A stretch of DNA of 64,000 nucleotides. It comes from Ophioderma brevispina. Lineage: Eukaryota; Echinodermata; Ophiuroidea; Amphilepidida; Ophiodermatidae. The notes below the pieces were generated by a model that saw nothing but the letters and a program-made list of their open reading frames with translations, made no database searches and had not been told where the DNA came from. Within the stretch, counting starts at the first letter, position 1. Every line of letters starts with the position of its first letter. The position numbers were made by a program, and so were the translations under genes. The stretch lies in the NCBI GenBank assembly GCA_023653785.1, contig JAMKCH010035375.1, forward strand, positions 1 through 64,000. The letters run 5' to 3'. This document shows positions 45,769-57,445 of the stretch, one piece after another.

Positions 45769-47885
45769 TTCCGTTTGAAATCCCGTTTTTTTCAGTGAAA
45801 AGCACAGTTTTTATATACAGAATCTACAAACAACAGGAGTTCAGTAAAATGTACTTCTAAGAGAGTTGAATATATCGATGTACGTGTACATTTTGCTATC
45901 CAGTCATGATTAGATATCAATCTTTTTAGTCATTTCGTCATTTGCCATGATAATGGTGAACTCGGATTATTTCGTAATGTTTCGTGTGACAGTCCGAACA
46001 GCGGATTCGCGACATACGCTCGCGCGTTGCGGAATGTAACCCGCGCATCGTCCGATATCTTCAACAGAACACAATGACCGCATGCTTTGGTGGAGCAAGT
46101 AGCCCTATTTTACGTTCTCATCGTAATGTTTACCAGTAATTTAAAAATACTTTTAAATATTATTTTGCTTATTACAGTTACGTGACAGCTTTGATTTTTT
46201 TTAATGAAGTTGTACCGTCTACAGTTAATTAATGCGGGTTCACCAAGTTCATATCGAAAATATAAAACTTCGAAGAAGAAGTACCCATTCCAGATCTCGA
46301 CAGGCCATGTGAGATCTTGGCAATCTGGCATCCATGGATTTATTTCTTTGGGGGTGCACGACTTCCGAAATGCGAACTATTTGTGAAAAAAAAAGCCGGA
46401 ATTGCGTCTAACAAAATAGACTTCAATCCCTCAAAAGTAAACTTTTACGTTCCTTTTTGGAATATTTTCCGCTAAAGAAGATTTAGGCCTATTCAAAGTT
46501 TCTTTTGGTTTACAGATATCATTAGAGTAAACCATGGGTCCAACCTGTTTTTACATAACAAGATCCGTTGCAAATTTAGAGTGGGGACATGATTATTTTG
46601 TAGAAATCGAAACCTTTTTGGGAAGAAAAATGTTTTTTAAAAATTAACCTATTTATATAGTAGCATTGACCTCAAAAAGTGACCATTTTGTTGACACAGT
46701 GTTGGGTCGTCTAGATTAGCGGGTGTGCTAGCAATTATCATCCATTTTGGCCAACATGTGCCTTCAAAGGCCCTGAAAAGTTACATGTTAAAAATGTTAA
46801 GAGACCCTTTGGACAAACTTTTTTTGTAATCTTGGACAAACTTGTGTTATGATAGCATAACTTTTACCTCGTGCATAACTTTTAGCTTTAAAATAAAACC
46901 TGTATTTAGAAAAGAAAGGTCATGCGTAGGCCTGTGTATTTTTTAAATATTCGGCCTAGTCCTATAAAATATCATTACATTATTATGATTCCATTTAAAG
47001 TTTCCGTTTCGATTAATCTTTATGATTTTTTTTTCGAAAAATAACCTTTTTAACGATCTTTCTATAATGAAAGTTTTTGACAACAATATAGGCCCATTTT
47101 TCCGGCATTTCCCTGTTTTGGGAGAGTTGTTTATTAGACAACCACACAAACACACTCAGAGGTTTCTTTCATCCGGGATTACCGCGTCGCGCTTCCTAAG
47201 AAACCAATCGCGCCAACCTTTCCGCTCTGCCTTACACCACAACTTACGCATTTCGCATATTTACTCGCCGCTTGTTTACGAAGGTACTCGATTTTGGTGT
47301 AAAAAGGGACATTTCAAATACTATAAAAAAGTTTCCCCAAAGCGGATTTTTGATATGTTATAGATCATGTCTCTGCATTCCTGTGATAACCAAAATCAGG
47401 GATGGGACTTGTTTTTCCGGTTAAGCTTAGTTTGTCCACTTCACCCCCCTAATAGTATAGTTCAAAGTTTCAATGTATTTTCAGTTGACAGTCACCAAAC
47501 ATGTATGTATAGTCAAATATTATACAATCATCAAAAGAACAGACCAAAATGTTTAAACATTAAAATAAGACTCATAAAATTACAAATTTACAAGACAGTA
47601 TAGAGCGCATCTCACAAGCGATTTAAAAAATAATAACTGGCACAGATATTATCATATTCCCATTGGCATCTCATTATGAGAATGAAAACGTCATTATCTG
47701 ACAAATAATTGGTGTCTAAAGTCTCATCGATATCAGAAGATAACCGTTATTGCGCAAGTCATTATAGAGAGTACACTTCATTATAAAGTGAATTCATCCT
47801 CAACTTCTTCAGATTAATAATGGCATTTTCTATTTTAAGTGAATGAGAACTAATTCTTAATCTACAAAGTGCAGATCTGGATGAG
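45769..47885. other. Intergenic DNA, no gene recognised
   Basis: A 113-codon plus frame at 47022-47363 has no recognisable family motif. The stretch before 47885 may hold the 3' untranslated part of the minus-strand LINE that follows. Confidence 0.35.
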
Positions 47886-47888
47886 CTA

Positions 47889-49480
47889 TCAGACATAAAT
47901 TACATAATTCTCCATGTCATATGTTTCTGAAAAGACAGTAGTTCTCAAGTGTCGATTGGAGGGGAAATTTTGTATCTGGTTAATCCAGAGATTACTATAA
48001 GCACGTTGGAGAGTAGATAAGATGAGATCGTTGAAATATGTAGCAGTGATAATATTGGGTTTTGAAAACCCCCAAATGTCGGACCTGTTAATTAGATCGA
48101 AATTTTGTGATAACTGACGACCAAGATAAACAGTGTAGTAAATCAATTATTTTTCTGTTGTCAATTAGTGCATGATTTACGAGTAGTAGTTATCACCTTG
48201 TGACACTTATCATAGTTTCCACCAATATTTAACTGCCAAACTGAAGCATACAATTATAAAGATAACTTCATTCTCCCTCTACAGCATTATTTGTTGTTTC
48301 CTCGTACACCTAGTATATTTTACAGTTAGTTTTAAATGTAAAGATTCACCAGGTAATTTATCACATATGGTAAGAAAATTAGAATAATAAGTTTTTGTTA
48401 ATAAATAAGGCGCCCATACTTCAAAGCCCTAGTTGAGAATTGTTGGATTAATGTACAAATAAACTTAAACTACATTTACTAGAATCACTGAACAAGTTGT
48501 CTCTGATTTTAAAATAAACTTTTAGGCTTTATCTTTAAAGCCTTTGCCCATAGCGTTAGAACCGATCCAGAAGGAACAAAGATGAAATACCTAAATAACA
48601 CTATTCATTGGTTACTGTTATTCAGCACTTATCATAAATGAATCGATATTTATCAATGATTGGGCCATTTTTGTTAAAAATCATTCATTTGAGTTTATCA
48701 AGTTGAACAAATATTTCCATTTCATACATCGTTGTGCAGTTTATCAAGTGCACATTGAAGACCGGAAGCGCTCTCAAAAGGATAATTAATCTCGTCTGCA
48801 TACATCAGACAGCTGAGCGGATGGCCTCAAATTAACTGGATCACAACTGGCATCAATATTTCATGGAGATCGTAAGAAGATGTTGAAAAGTATTGGACTG
48901 ACGGCAATGCCGACCCTGTTTGACGCCTTACTGAATTTGTCAAAGATTCAGTTAACTTTCATTTAATTTGCTAGCAATTAAACTGAGGAAGACATCCTAT
49001 AATTACTTACAGAAATTGAACCACCAATACCAATCTGGCGGGTCAATTTATATCAAAGAGCGTTACGCCAAACAGTATCAAATCCTTTGAAAATCACTAA
49101 AACATATATACAAATATGATTTCCTTGCACGATTAATGTACTTATCAATAAGTGTTTTAAGAACAATAATGTGGTCACTGTTACGTGCGCCCTTTCTAAA
49201 ACCAATTTGATTGCTGGAATAGAGGCGTTTTCAATTGGTGAAGGAATAAGACGGTTATTACAACTAAACAAACAATTTACATATATTGCCTTGACACGGC
49301 AATACCTCTATAGTGTTTAGGAAGATTTTTATCACCTTTTTTATGAAGAACTGGTAGAGTACGAGCCCTCCATGCAGATTGAAAAAAGCCCTGTTTGAAA
49401 ATCAATTAAATAGAGGTGATAGAGCCGGGGCAAGTGAGAAAATTCCTTCTTTCAACATTTTGTTCCTGATACATCATCCC
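47889..49480 (-). mobile_element. CR1/L2-like LINE reverse transcriptase, decayed (second copy)
   Basis: Leftward, in mixed frames: LHKKGDKNLPKHYRGIAVS (about 49280-49360); QQSNWF and a KGAR-like region; KTLIDKYINRARKSYLYICF; then F..FDTVWRNAL (about 49065-49110). Further pieces follow at 48740-48870 (AVSPILFNIF, RLIILLRALPVF standing for the YADD region; HLINCTTMYEMEIFVQLDKLK). A C-terminal block carries LINRSDIWGFSKPNII (about 48030-48100). This is the standard reverse transcriptase order of CR1/L2/Jockey LINEs. Many frameshifts make it inactive. It differs in sequence from the LINE at 30-32.7 kb. Confidence 0.75.
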
Positions 49481-49744
49481 CGGTGCTTTTCCCTTTCTTT
49501 CAGGTAGAGCGCGCTTGATAACCCAAGAAGATGTATGTTTAATAATTCAAGACAATTTACATCATTGTTAGTGAGTTAATTAGAAAATTGGTTGATAAAA
49601 TTGCCAAATTTTTATCTCTATGTGAAAATATCCCTGTTCCAAGTTAATGAAATGCCCAACCATGTTTTGCTGAAATCGGAGATTGGCAAGATAACTTTTT
49701 GGGATCACGATAAATCGTATATGAATAGTTTTCAGGATACCCTG

Positions 49745-50620
49745 TCGACCGTTCAGCGGAAATACTCCACCGTCGCTTCTAGGGAATGGGTTTTGTAGCG
49801 CCACGCGTGCGTCCCGGTACTCTCACGCGTTGGATTTCCCACGTTCTTGCGCGTAAAAATACTCCACCGTCACCGCTCGCTTATAGGGGACGGATGTTTT
49901 AGCGCACAGTGCGCCGGTTAATCCACCGGTGGATTTCCAGCGTCCGTGCGCGGAAATACTCCACCGCCGCTTATAAGGGTTTCAAAGCAGCGCACGAGTT
50001 CGCGTAAGCCACCGGTGGATTCCTTCGTCCGTGCGGCGGAAACACTTCCCCGTCCTTTAGGGAACGGGGGTTTCAGCGCACGAGTTGGCGCAGGTAATCC
50101 TCCGGTGTATTTTCCGCGCACAGGACGCAGAATACTCCACCGTCGCTTATAAGGACGTAATTTTTAGCGCACGAGTGCGCCGGTAATCCACCAGTGGATT
50201 CCCTGCGTCCGTGCGCGGAAATACTGCACCGTCGCTTATAAGGGTTTCAGCGCACGCGTGCGCAGGTAATCCCCCGGTGGATTTTACGCGCACGGACGCA
50301 GAATACTCCACCGTCGCTTATAAGGAACGGGGGTTTCCCCAGCGCGCTCCCGTGCGCAGGTAATCCTCCGGGGGATTTTCCGCGCCCGGACGCAAAAATA
50401 CTCCACCGTCGCTATAAGGAACGGGGGTTTCAGCGCACCCGTGCGCAGGTAATCCTCCGGTGGATTTTCCGCGCACGGACGCAAAAATACTCCACCGTCG
50501 CTTATAAGGAACGGATGTTTTAGCGCACGAGTGCGCCGGTAATCCACCGGTGGATTCCCTGCGTCCGTGCGCGGAAATACTCCACCGTCGCTTATAGGGA
50601 ACTCGAGGTTTAGCGCACTG
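49745..50620 (-). repeat. 92-bp two-state satellite, array 2
   Basis: About 9-10 units marked by AATACTCCACCGTCGCTTAT. Units of type A carry CGGATGTTTTAGCGCAC, GTGCGCCGGTAATCCACC and core TGCGTCCGTGCGCGGA; see those near 49910, 50170 and 50525. Units of type B carry GGGGGTTTCAGCGCAC, GTGCGCAGGTAATCCTCC and core TCCGCGCACGGACGCA, the exact inverse; see those near 50085, 50250, 50345 and 50437. The array is the reverse complement of 25085-25775. Confidence 0.85.
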
Positions 50621-50970
50621 TTGATGAATTCTCTTATATATAGGCCTATATTGTTTTCAAATTTTATTTATACACCAGGTGCGCAGACTATACTCCTACT
50701 GTGGTTTTCTGCGACCACCGTGCGCAATTTATCACTATACTTTGTCTCACCTAAAGTTGAAGGTGACGTCATTATGCGTCTTCGCATTCTTACTAGCGTC
50801 TCGATCGTGCCGCCTTTATTCGCGTGCGTATCGTGCCATGATTCCAAGCATAGCGCGCGCGATTCATGGCTGCGCAACGTAAAAGCCGCAGTGACGTCCC
50901 TTCAACTTAAGATGAGACATACTATTGGAGACTTTTGCGTAGGGGTCGCAGAATATCCACTGGTGGATAC
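50621..50970. repeat. Right satellite flank with internal hairpin
   Basis: TATACTTTGTCTCACC, GTTGAAGGTGACGTCA and GGTTTTCTGCGACC pair with TGACGTCCCTTCAAC, GATGAGACATACTA and GGTCGCAGAATATCC. This is an inverted repeat of roughly 250 bp centred near 50830. It contains a full CRE core TGACGTCA at 50764-50771. An open frame of 182 codons running through satellite and hairpin (50567-51115) is a by-product. Parts of the flank recur inverted at 24900-25084. Confidence 0.6.
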
Positions 50971-51572
50971 CTTACATATAAATATTATACCAATCAAAAA
51001 GCATTGGTATTATTATAAAAATACTTCCACCATGAGAAGTTCATTTGCACAACAGTATTTCAGACAGAACATTCAACAGAGAGAGAAAAGTTCAACTTTA
51101 GCTATAGTTGTTTAATAACTTGTTTGAAATATCTAGACGGTTTTGCGATGAATTGGTTTGAGTGCATATTTGATTGCCCTTAAGAAGAAACATAAGATCG
51201 TATATAATCTATTTTGAGATTGAGTAAAAAATCTCTTTACCGGGACGTAACATTCTTCTTGGTTAACTTGAATAGGCCGATTTAACTAGAAAATTGAAAA
51301 AAAATATTACATTCAGATTCATGAAGTTCAATCCCAGTCTGTACTTGGGTCCTATTCTATTTTATTTTACCTTTCGTATTCTTTACAAATTCTTCTTAAA
51401 AAGTATTACAGACTCAATATTCAAGAAGAATCATTCTCTTAAATTCACCTAAGATTAATCTTTAACTTTTGTGAAATCGAACCCAGGATTTTCTGTTTTT
51501 GCAAAATTTATTTTGTAGCGATTATATTCTATTCTGTTTGTCATTTTGCTATGCAAATATTTTATTTTTCAG
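50971..51572. other. AT-rich DNA before the candidate last BPI-like exon
   Basis: Contains a small hairpin ATACCAATCAAAAAGCATTG then GTAT near 50985. Otherwise plain intron-like sequence ending in a polypyrimidine tract. Confidence 0.35.
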
Positions 51573-51626
51573 GGTTACTTCAAACTGGGCGTGGACATAC
51601 GGTTACGACGCAAGGCAGGGAAGTAA
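51573..51626 (+). CDS. Candidate last exon of the BPI-like gene
   Basis: After a good acceptor (TATTTTATTTTTCAG) the frame reads GYFKLGVDIRLRRKAGK and stops at TAA (51624-51626). This resembles the end of BPI/LBP proteins, where a strand of the form FLxxGADVxY precedes the C-terminus. AATAAA follows at 51629, overlapping the expected cleavage-signal position. If it belongs to the exons at 19.15-23.8 kb, the last intron or introns span about 28 kb of repeats. It could instead be the end of a second family member. The exon normally preceding it, with a PLP motif, was not found by eye. Confidence 0.5.
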   Translation, partial: GYFKLGVDIRLRRKAGK

Positions 51627-51628
51627 CG

Positions 51629-51634
51629 AATAAA
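51629..51634 (+). promoter_or_regulatory. Poly(A) signal AATAAA
   Basis: A consensus hexamer three bases after the stop codon of the candidate last BPI-like exon. GT-rich sequence (TTGTGTGTCC) follows about 10 bases later, as expected of a cleavage site. Confidence 0.4.
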
Positions 51635-52556
51635 TATCATTATTGTGTGTCCTCCCCTAAAATAAGCTGGTATTAACTTTTAAAAGTAGTTCTTTTTTCA
51701 ACTTCTCGAGAGTGTTTCAAAGATATATCAATACACATTAATTTCTGAAGAAAATTATTCCAATTCGTCAAATATTCCTTCAGATAAGGGTAAGTGCGTT
51801 ACAAAAAAATAGTAAGACGCTCTAGTATTTATGAAATTTACCAGTAAACTTGATATTCATCCCAGATTAAAGCAAGAGAGCATTTTTAAAAATATTTCTT
51901 CAATACTAGTAATATATAATTTTTTGTACAGTTGGGTTGGTAATTGGTTAGTAAACTCTGCCTGCGAATGGCAAAATTCACACTTCTCTATTTGTCACAA
52001 AGGAACTCGTAATTGGAATAATAAATATTAGTATGGAGGATCCCCGATTCTGATTCAACGGCCGCTGTAAACGTTCCTCCAATATGAAATAGCACCTTAA
52101 CATGATTACGATCATCCATTAGTCCCGTCGGTTCACGCGTCAAGTTAGGATCATTTTCGTGAGATGTGGTTATTTCATAATGGACGGACAAACATTACAC
52201 ATTCACAGGTATAGGTTTCTAGTGTAGCGGGGGATCGAATGCTGGAGGATAGGTTGCAGAGACCGAAAAAACTCTGCGCTCTCACACTTTGAAGAATCTC
52301 TGAAGGACACTGATCCTTTTAAATTGTTTTGTTTATATACCTATAATAGGCAAAGAAATTTTTCGATTTTGTGTCGTCTGCAAGGATTTGCAGGAATCAT
52401 CTATCGGTCCTCCATTCTGTCTGACCGTCTGCCTGTGTATATGCTGCCCTATTTTTTTACTACGGTTTCACTGACTGATAGAACTCTGGGCTGCAGGCTA
52501 TCGAAAAGGGGGAAACCTCTCCTCCATAGTCATCACAGTTATGTCATTTACCAAAA
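51635..52556. other. Intergenic DNA, no gene recognised
   Basis: No convincing exon. A 150-codon plus frame (52324-52776) runs antisense into the 3' end of a LINE and is not called. Confidence 0.35.
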
Positions 52557-54330
52557 TTACTCAATTGACCTTGCGTATGAGGCAGCAGCTAAAAATGTTG
52601 TAAGCGTTGGAGCCAACTCACTGTTTATTGGTTGGGGGTTTGAGAAATCTGTGTCCACCGGTGGACGAAAGGTAGGGCACTCATTGAGAATGTCTGATCC
52701 GCAGTCTGTGATGGGTAACCACATTGGCAGGCTGGCGATGGCCGCGGCCCCCATTGGTGCATTGTTATGCTATTGAAGCGACCGACTCTGTGCGTATCGG
52801 TTAAGGTGACCTACTCCTTGCGTGGGAGATTGCTCCCAGGTGGTTATTCGTCTTATAGTCTAATAGAGAGTGATTGGTCTTGGGGTATCTAGCAAGGCAG
52901 TACTCCATGTCTGTAAGATGTTGAATGGGGGAACTGGGGAGAGTTCAGAAGCGTGTCGGTAGAAAGGTCGGCCAATGAGCCGGTCTCTGTCTACCGAGTT
53001 CGTGTGATTCTTTGACAGTACTGTTATGCAGCAGGTGCTTGTTGTCCAGCAGGGCCTTAATCACTAGTCTCTCAGAATAAGTTACTGCAGGTTGCAAATG
53101 CCTGAAAGCACTTCGTAGGAATTAGATGGAGGACAGTAGGACGGAGGCCAGCCAGTGATGTTTCTCAGGTCTCGTTCGTACTGGGTTCAGCTTCTTTGTG
53201 TGAGAGCTGTTGCCCCATGCTGGGGCGGCATATCAGCAGTGCTGAGACCAGAGAGCCAGGCAGTGGTGCGTGGTCGTTGGGCTGGCACCACATGAAGATC
53301 CAGCCAGCTCGGCACAGGAGGTGTTTCCTCGAAGATACTTGGCGCATACGAACTCGAGGTGCTGCCGATAAGTAAGTTGCCGGTCAAGCTTCACTCCAAG
53401 TAGGTTGGTGTTAGGATTGTATGGCAGAGGCGCATACATCGAGGTTGATTTGAAGCTGGCGATGAGCCTCTTGGTGTTGAGTGGGGGCAGGCAGTAGAGT
53501 AGCGGGGGTGGTCTTGGCTTCGCTCAGCTTCAGTCGCCGGTTCTGAATATGGCTGCAAGTGGGCCATATGTCTGTAGTAAGTGTGCTTTTACTTCTGTCC
53601 AGTTGCTGTCGAGGGGAGGAGGGAAAGATCGTCGCGTGCCATATTGTCTAGATGTTGTTTGAGGGCAAATCGCTGATATACAAGGTAATACAGCATAGGA
53701 GCCATGTACAGATCATTGTGGAATCGTTCCTCAGACGCCGCAGACGACTACTCTGCCCCTATCATGGTCTGAGAATAAAAGCTACGGTTTTGCAAGCCTG
53801 TGTAAACATGAATTGTACAAGGGTGACGATCCGGCAGGTCCTGAGAAGTTGAGTGTCAGTCCCTGGTGCCACACCGGTGTCGTATGTGCCGTAGGTCCAC
53901 CAAGATGACGCCTGCCTAAGTCCGCTTTTCAAGCTTTCCTCAATATATTGTGAGTTTTTTTACAATCTGAGGGACAGTGCTCCGGCAACGGCGAAATCCT
54001 GAATTGTTAGTCAGGCAGATGGGGTTGACGACAGGGCTCCAGCCGTGCCCAAGGATCAATCCTCTCAAGGTTGAAGGAGCAACAATAGTGAGGATTGGTC
54101 TGAGTTCTTAGGGTTGTCGACAGGGCTTGTTTGGTTTGGGTATGTGCGATGAAGTAGCTCGCCTCCAGATCTTGGTAAGGACTGGTTAGTAAGGCAAAGA
54201 TGTGTAGAACTCCTGGAGCCAATCTAGGAAATCGTGGGCCGACTTGCATCAGGAAACTCTGCTGAATGTTAGGGCCATGGACCTTTCCACTCTTTAGTTT
54301 GACTGATAGCAGAGGTAAGCTCATCTAGGA
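52557..54330 (-). mobile_element. Jockey/Rex-like LINE reverse transcriptase, decayed
   Basis: Leftward: ALKSGK-like LKSGKVHGPNIQQSFLMQVG (about 54240-54300), the start of the reverse transcriptase. Then TKQALSTTLRTQTNPH, a remnant of the palm, NPNTNLLGVKLDRQLTYRQH (about 53350-53420) and FVCAKYLRGNTSCAELAGSS. After STADMPPQHGATALTQRS comes the 3' end, with LPITDCGSDILNECPTFRPP (about 52640-52710). This last piece matches the Cys-His end (C-C...H...C pattern) that closes such LINE ORFs. Several frameshifts occur. LLGVKLDR and the downstream AK...RN...LAG pattern are typical of Jockey-superfamily ORF2 proteins. Inactive. Confidence 0.75.
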
Positions 54331-55400
54331 GAAGGATCAATGACCTGAATCCACTCCTCCCATGTACATCTGATTGAATTTCATAATGGCGTACATTACC
54401 GTCTTACTTATAATCAGTATATTGATGAAGATCTGGGCTGATTAAGATATGCATTGATTTTATAGAATTATTATTATTGATGCCAAATGGGCGCTCTGCC
54501 AACGTTTGTTCCGATGTTGTACACACCACCAATTATTATTATTTGTAGCTACCATTTACAATCTCAACAGCGTAACTTGCTTGACGGGAACTACAATCAC
54601 GATCAAATTTTACAACCATTGCGAATCAAAAGAAATCACATCTGTCCCTTTCTCCTCGACTTCGTCACATTTAATTGATGGCAACTACAAGGATAAGACA
54701 AAAAAAAAACCTCAGGAAAAGTTGATCGTTTCTGCATCATCATCATTTGATTAAACTAGCGCATTATAAAATCTACACTGATCAAATCAATAAAGCTCAC
54801 CTCTTCCTGCCCCACCTCTTTGATATAATCTGGCCACATCGGATTTCAATGACAGTACTTTACAATGATTGGCACCATTAGTAATATCAACACCTTCTCC
54901 TACCAATCGTTGTCTCTGATATTGAATTATAAACTTAAGAAATCGCAATGCATCTACTGTCAGTAAGCCAAGACAATCACCTTGTCCTCCCTCACCATTC
55001 TCTAATTGTGGCCAATATACTAAATTGCAAATCACAATTATCCAATGACTCCCCCCGCTTTTCTTCTTCAGTCCCATTTGATTAGTGTCAACAATAAAGT
55101 ATGAGTACCTATGTCATTAGTCTCATTATTTTGATTATGAGCACAAAAGTAAAACAACTACATTTGAGAAACCATTACGAATCACCACTTGTTACTCATA
55201 TAATAGCTGCGCCACACAGACTAAACAAAAATATCAAAAAAGACACCCGGAATGGTGCCATTATGTCAATGGATGCAGAAATCTCGTACACTTATGCATG
55301 CCTTCCAGTTCCCTTGAAGACCTAGTATTGATGATCACACGGTTTGCATCCTAGGCTAACATAGAATTATCACTAATCCGCAATCCCCAAACACCTCCCC
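54331..55400. other. Region with unrecognised small frames
   Basis: Plus frames 54506-54754 and 55101-55325 and minus frame 54787-55077 (96 codons, with LRFLKFIIQYQRQRLVGEGV) look more protein-like than background but show no family I can name. They could be pieces of another mobile element ORF. No function is assigned. Confidence 0.25.
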
Positions 55401-56417
55401 AATGCCCTATTGAAGTCCGGCCACTTTTTCTTTAACGGAATGCCTGGAATAGTCTCTTCTTGCTACATCTTGCTCGACCCTTTCCTTCACTTCATGGATT
55501 GGCTCTATCGTCATGATCGTGGTCTCGCCTTTCTGTCCCCTTTTCCATACGCTCTCTGACTGTTCTTGTGTTACGCCTCTCCTCTTCTTAGACTTCTTTC
55601 TGTCCTCCTTCAAATTGTCCTTTCTCGGTCTTGGCCCTCTCCAGCTTCTCAATACACCCACTCTCTGTTGACATACCCTTGCTCTCGTCCCCAAGTTCAA
55701 GTCCCATCCTTTTTTCCAGCTCCTTTTCTTCCCGGTGTCACTGCTCACATTGCACTCGCCTCTTCTTCCTTTCACCAAACACCTATTCAGGCTTCAAAAT
55801 TCGTGTGAGTTTGCTATAATCAAATTCACTTGAAATGACAACATTTAATGCACGTTTCCAAGGGAGAAATTGATTCGCATATCTGGATGCTACGAGAATC
55901 ATTGCGAGAAGCTTCGGTGATTCTCGTCTAATTTGCACCCTGCTATTGCAATCCTGACCATTCTCCTTTTCAAAGCCCTTTCTCGCTCTTCCACACTCTT
56001 TTTAATCCCTTCAATGTTTCGGCTGCGCGATTCCTGTCAGACTTCGTTGTCCTTCCAATAAGGACCAATCATCTAAAAGAATGCACATAACTTACTTCTC
56101 TTGAACCCACACTACCGTGACTACTGATGGGCCTGGACTGGAAATGGCGGTTCTCCACCTGAGGCACTAGTCTGTTAACACCGGGGTAGTGTATTCTTTC
56201 ACGGAGTGTGTGGGCCTCCTGGTTTAGGCTTCCTAAAAATTCTCACTCTCCCACTAGATCCTCACTCAGTCTCTTCTCATGCCTTCTTTCTCTGTCTGTC
56301 AGTATTGCTTACTCTTTCTGCCCTCTCTTTACTTCCCGTCCTTCGGCATGTTGGCTCGGATTGCTCATATTGCCTCTGCCTCCTTGAACTACTCCGCGGC
56401 CGTCTGTTAGTGCTCGA
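55401..56417. other. Pyrimidine-rich stretch
   Basis: The plus strand is rich in C and T. The minus frame 55407-55778 (123 codons) is therefore extremely rich in K, R, E and G and has no recognisable domain. It follows a Gypsy fragment but carries no RNase H or integrase motif. Treated as low-complexity DNA. Confidence 0.35.
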
Positions 56418-57092
56418 TTACATCACGGGTAAAAGGTAATCGTACTTTACTGTGACTTCATTTAATTTCCTGTAATCCAAGAAACCAAAACAACAGGAGT
56501 CGACCAGGGGCCCTCCGAAGGTGAATATTATTACTTTTTCTAGCAGTTGCTTTACCTTTATCTCTACTTCCGTTGGTTGTGGAGACGAACGCCACAACGG
56601 CTGTCGGAATGGACGCACGTTTAAGAATTGATTTATCGTACTGTCTGCATGCTTCAAAATATGTATAAAAGTCTTTTCTTGTGCATTTACCATCATACTT
56701 TTGATTGCTTTTCTCCTTACGTACAGCTCTGTACCTATCCCGTAACTCTCTGCATTTCTGATCTTACTCTCTTGGCGTAATGGCAGAGGTATAAACAGCC
56801 TTTGATCTTCGTCCTCACAAGAAAAATGACCTAACGGACCACATTCTTGGCGGAGATTCAGCCCTGCATCGCCGTGGACTGTCTTGTAAGTGCATAGAGA
56901 TACCGTTGAAGTTAACTCGTCACTGTGCTGTGGACTACTAGCCAATGAAGAAGATACTGGTTCACTACTTCTCCCACCTTGGTACTTTGCTGGCCGATTC
57001 ACCCGTACCTTCTTTTCCCTGATCTCACCTGACACACCTTGTCTCCGTTTTCTGACCACATGGGATCTATCAGTATCCTCGTCATCCTGCAC
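56418..57092 (-). mobile_element. Gypsy-like retrotransposon fragment (start of reverse transcriptase)
   Basis: A 224-codon frame. Its last third reads LNVRPFRQPLWRSSPQPTEV, then VKQLLEK.I, then FLDYRKLNEVTVKYDYLLP. In Gypsy polyproteins a P(I/F)RQP..R..P segment, a LL..G.I segment and the DYRKLN(E/A)VT.K..YPLP motif stand in this order at the N-terminal edge of the reverse transcriptase. Here GGPLVDSCCFGF stands where SPWASPVVLVKKKDG is usual, so the segment is damaged. The upstream two thirds (KKVRVNRPAKYQG, LRQECGPLGHFSCEDED) are not recognised. The polymerase core, RNase H and integrase are missing downstream. Confidence 0.6.
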
Positions 57093-57445
57093 CCTTCGCT
57101 GCTTTCAATCTCAATCCAAATCCTGTTTACGTAAATCCTCCTCCTATAGACCAGTTAACAGCAATATTTGTAAACATGTTAGGGCCTGGTATCTTGAAAT
57201 AGGTCGGTCTGACTGTTACACACTGGGCAATTGTATCTGTTAGTTTAATACAATGGGCCATAACGATTCGCATGAATGGATTCGCAGGCAACAAAAGAAG
57301 GAGTAGGATGTTAACTGGTCTATATCTTCACTTATTCGTTAATCCTCACTTGATCTCTCTCAACCAAAACCCCTTCTTCACTCAATCTTAACTTTTACTC
57401 ACGGAAGACTGGTAATAATGCAAATGTCAATCAAAGATTGTGTGA

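Noticed and set aside
50567..51115. 182-codon plus frame
   Set aside because: Runs through satellite and an inverted repeat; no family motif.
52324..52776. 150-codon plus frame
   Set aside because: Antisense to the Cys-rich end of a minus-strand LINE, which explains the region better.
55407..55778. Basic 123-codon minus frame as Gag or nucleic-acid-binding protein
   Set aside because: Composition is a direct result of the pyrimidine-rich plus strand; no zinc knuckle or other motif.
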